Below, one piece after another: positions 61,751 to 64,000 of a stretch of DNA of 64,000 bases (positions are counted from its first letter, which is position 1; every line of letters starts with the position of its first letter). Origin of the DNA: Varroa destructor (Eukaryota; Arthropoda; Arachnida; Mesostigmata; Varroidae). Under the pieces are notes generated by a model. The model was given only the letters and a program-made list of their open reading frames with translations. It made no database searches and had not been told where the DNA came from. The stretch is taken from NCBI RefSeq assembly GCF_002443255.2, contig NW_019211454.1:22411037-22475036 (forward strand), read 5' to 3'. Position numbers and translations under genes: made by a program.

Positions 61751-61869
61751 CTGTTTTTGAACGACTATCTTTTGTGCATTTGCGGTAATGTGTATGTGCT
61801 TGGGTCTATAATGCTTGCCACTGCGGTCCTGTCGATTGTCTTCATTTTGACAAAGCGTGCCAACCACAC
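61751..61869 (-). CDS. Candidate internal exon after a strong acceptor
   Basis: On the minus strand TTTTTTGTCTTTGTTTGATTCAG is an excellent acceptor, with the exon starting at 61869. In phase 1 it codes GVVGTLCQNEDNRQDRSGKH followed by YRPKHIHITANAQKIVVQKQ, then meets CAG|GTGGTC, a fair donor, at 61751. Further along the strand, another acceptor-like TTGTGCCCTTGTTCTATAG precedes a frame ending at 61458 with hydrophobic stretches (AYLAMLLGIFLYW and GTMLAIIGTCAL). The phases of the two do not match directly. A plus-strand frame across the same DNA (61679-61873) is also open and hydrophobic. No family is recognised. Confidence 0.25.
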
Positions 61870-61910
61870 CTGAATCAAACAAAGACAAAAAATAAAAACA
61901 GCACCACGCG

Positions 61911-61931
61911 GAAGAAGAAGAAGAAGAAGAG
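61911..61931 (+). repeat. (GAA)7 microsatellite
   Basis: Seven GAA units lie about 40 bp upstream (minus-strand sense) of the candidate exon. On that strand the TTC run adds to the pyrimidine-rich sequence before its acceptor. Confidence 0.9.
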
Positions 61932-62031
61932 AACGTATACAAAGGCAGTAAAAAGCGAACAAATAGAAATAGAACAAAGCAAATTGCTCAAGTATATCCA
62001 TTAAAATCATAGAAACGCAGTATTCCTATCA

Positions 62032-62060
62032 TTTTTTTTTTTTTTTTCGAACGAACGAAC
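62032..62060 (+). repeat. T16 run followed by (CGAA)n
   Basis: Sixteen T residues are followed by three CGAA units. It could be the poly(A) end of a minus-strand retroposon, but no body was recognised to the right. Confidence 0.7.
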
Positions 62061-62471
62061 GACATTTATTCCTATGATTTCGACTCAATCATTGTGAATG
62101 TGGTGAGACGTCATGGTAGAGAATCGATAACGAGAATCGGCCGTACTCTCAAGCCAGTCACATATCGCTCTTCTATCGACACAAGCTGACGGCTCAACAT
62201 CCTGAGGCATACACCGTTGGCGTATAGAAAGCGGTTGTTTTATAGGTAGCTTGCTTGCACACTAAAGCGGCCTACGTTTTAAATCGGCGTATTTTACTTC
62301 CTACTATTTTAGGGGTCAGCCGTTTGAGGCAGTATTTCACGGCAGTATCGGGTGTTAAACTAGAAAAATATGTGACATACACGTAGCACGAAATATTTCC
62401 GATAGTGTAATCGTCTTGTGGCAAATTCGTGTGTTCCCATTGTTGCTATGCTAGCATAAATCATCGCTATA

Positions 62472-62476
62472 ATATA

Positions 62477-62510
<34 letters not shown>

Positions 62511-62543
62511 GGAAAAGCCATATACATATATAGGAAAAGCCAT
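62472..62543 (+). repeat. (AT)n microsatellite plus 22-bp duplication
   Basis: An (AT)n tract to about 62507 is followed by TAGGAAAAGCCAT at 62509-62521, repeated exactly at 62531-62543. The spacing gives a 22-bp tandem unit, probably from slippage next to the AT run. Confidence 0.85.
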
Positions 62544-62960
62544 TTGAACATAAAAATTTGGGAAAAACTTGCCAGCCTTTAGGACAAAGTCCGTATTAGG
62601 CCAAGGCGGCGGACGCAGACTAGAAGACAGCAATAAAAATCAAAAATAAATACCAAGAGTTAGCAAAAAACAGACTATATTCTTTTGAAAGCTTTCTATT
62701 CAACTTTTTACCCAGAGTCGCTTTACTTTGAATAGACTCCAGTATTTTTTCGTTTCGATTTCCCATAGTCACCATTTGATTGTTTAATAAGGCAAGTGCC
62801 CACCCGGATGGCCATCTATTTAGAAAAATGTGGAAAAAATGAAAACATTATAATTGCTAGAGAAAACGAAAAAAAAGAGATGAAGAAACATATAAACAGT
62901 TCTATATGTTTCTTGTGTTTTTATTATTATTATATTATTGTTGAATGTATGTCGTAGATG

Positions 62961-63133
62961 AAGTCAATGTTTTTGTTCTGGCATTTTTGCTCGGATTTTG
63001 CCTCTCGGGAGCCTGGCCTTCGTCGCATTTATTCGTTTAGAATCACTGCTCACATCATTAAATGAAAACAAAGCTGTACGCATTAACGCCAAACGTTTCT
63101 CGGCCAAGGGCCGACTACAATCTCGTAGCCTAG
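62961..63133 (+). CDS. Candidate exon ending at TAG|GTAAGT
   Basis: One plus frame is open from just after a TGA at about 62958 to the donor CCTAG|GTAAGT (last exon base 63133, phase 1). It reads LAFVAFIRLESLLTSLNENK, then AVRINAKRFSAKGRLQSRSL, with no ATG, so it would be an internal exon. A clear acceptor at its left edge is missing; the best is a T-rich stretch ending CTCGGGAG near 63010. Joining it to 63327 keeps the frame. No family is recognised. Confidence 0.3.
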
Positions 63134-63326
63134 GTAAGTTCTAACTATCAGTCTCGAGCATCCAATTGATACCATTGAATTACCGGGAACTGTAGGTAGT
63201 TGTGACGATGATTAATTAATGTTAATTGTAGTTTTACTCTATCGCGTCCGTCTGCCTTTAATGAAGCCGGTCAAAGTGTTTACTTCTGGTCTCGTTCATG
63301 TCGTCATCTGATTTATACTATTGTAG

Positions 63327-63394
63327 GTATATTGATGGAAAGAAAGGAAAACGAACGAAGCGAAGTTGTGTACAGGTACCAGTCACAAACCTAA
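63327..63394 (+). CDS. Candidate terminal exon partner
   Basis: ATTTATACTATTGTAG is a good acceptor, with the exon starting at 63327. In phase 1, compatible with the donor at 63133 across a 193-nt intron, it reads ILMERKENERSEVVYRYQSQ and one more residue before TAA at 63392-63394. Another frame of the same DNA is open to 63489 (YIDGKKGKRTKRSCVQVP onward), so the choice rests only on the upstream phase. No polyadenylation signal was located close by. Confidence 0.25.
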
Positions 63395-64000
63395 CTAGCC
63401 TTGGCTGTCATTCGACTAACTATCAGACCGACTGGACTGCCCACTTCGCCATAGTGGCCACCATCTATGTACAGATGGTGAACATTTAGACAACTCATCC
63501 GGAGTGTCCATCCGTGTACGTTAATGAAACGAAACTAAGACCGTTGAACAGTTATCTACCCTGCAGTTTAGATGGGTGTCTATGTCTAGCAGACCTGCCT
63601 TCCGGCTTCTGTTCATTCTAGTTATATGTGTTAGCAGTGTGTGAATATGGTCATCATTAGTGTGTACACATAGAGTCAATACAACGAAGTCTGCACATAT
63701 TTTTCTAATTAATGTTTCAAATTGATTCAGCAGCAATTACCTCAAAAAATATGTAGTGAGTGTTTTTAGGAGAACCGATCTTCGCACGATATTTTCAGCC
63801 CATCAAATGTTTAATGGCGTCAAATTCAAAATTTCTTTCACTTTGTTTAAGCTGTCAACAACAGCCCCCTATCTGGTAGAAATAGGACCAGTGGAACATA
63901 AGTCCTTGCTGTTTAGCTTCATGCTAATGCCTACCCTGGCCTATCGTTAGCAAAAGAGAAAAAACATTTCGGGAAGGCCACGTCACAATAGATAGTGGCA
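63395..64000. other. Stretch without supported gene
   Basis: Short open frames on both strands were seen, with no motif, repeat or RNA recognised before the window ends. Confidence 0.6.

Noticed and set aside
1..64000. Bacterial or phage system, operon or CRISPR array
   Set aside because: There are no long adjacent ORFs with ribosome binding sites and no regularly spaced direct repeats; composition and repeats are eukaryotic.

Overview
This looks like nuclear DNA of a repeat-containing, gene-poor animal genome, most likely an arthropod and possibly a mite or tick. The reasons are an estimated 40 percent GC, no bacterial operon structure, many AT, GGC, GAA and TTA microsatellites, a 100-base N gap inside an AT run, decayed irritans-type mariner transposons, tRNA-derived SINE copies, and a short TTAGG telomere-type array near 48.2 kb. 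The taxonomic guess is inference, because no marker gene settles it.

No recognisable conserved gene is complete in the window. Nearly all open frames have the length expected by chance at this base composition; by my rough estimate even the longest (176 codons, 59838-60368) is borderline. The best gene model is on the minus strand at 19.3-20.45 kb: a TATA-like box, an initiator, a short leader, a signal peptide followed by an Arg/Gly block, a consensus splice donor, and a phase-compatible second exon ending near AATAAA. Weaker models are a 57-residue membrane ORF at 37121-37294 with AATAAA at its stop, a possible two-exon gene at 59.67-60.04 kb with a 45-nt intron, a possible spliced C-terminus at 62.96-63.39 kb, and isolated exon-like ORFs ending at donor sites (46.5-46.7, 49.7-50.08, 61.75-61.87 kb).

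Layout: 1-8.8 kb is mostly featureless with a GCGT and an AT microsatellite. 8.8-9.77 kb is mariner copy 1. 9.8-14.7 kb has a C15 tract and a tRNA-Val-like relic. 14.72-15.02 kb is a nearly perfect foldback element with TA ends. 17.3 and 22.1 kb hold SINE copies, with the secreted-protein candidate between them and the N gap at 21.37 kb. 28.4-29.26 kb is mariner copy 2, followed by a possible LINE tail. 36.3 kb has a tRNA-like relic and 37.1 kb the short membrane ORF. 38.8-39.4 kb is a GC-rich patch with (GGC)13 and a splice donor. 47.2-50.1 kb is CAG/CAA-rich sequence with the TTAGG array and exon candidates. 50.8 and 55.1 kb are SINE-like. 57.1-58.5 kb is a second GGC/CAG-rich patch. 59.7-63.4 kb holds several weak exon candidates.

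The clearest unusual structures are the young foldback MITE, the dispersed SINE family recognised only by comparing copies within the window, and the Arg/Gly-rich secreted-protein candidate. I saw no convincing new multi-gene system. The exon search was by eye and is not exhaustive.
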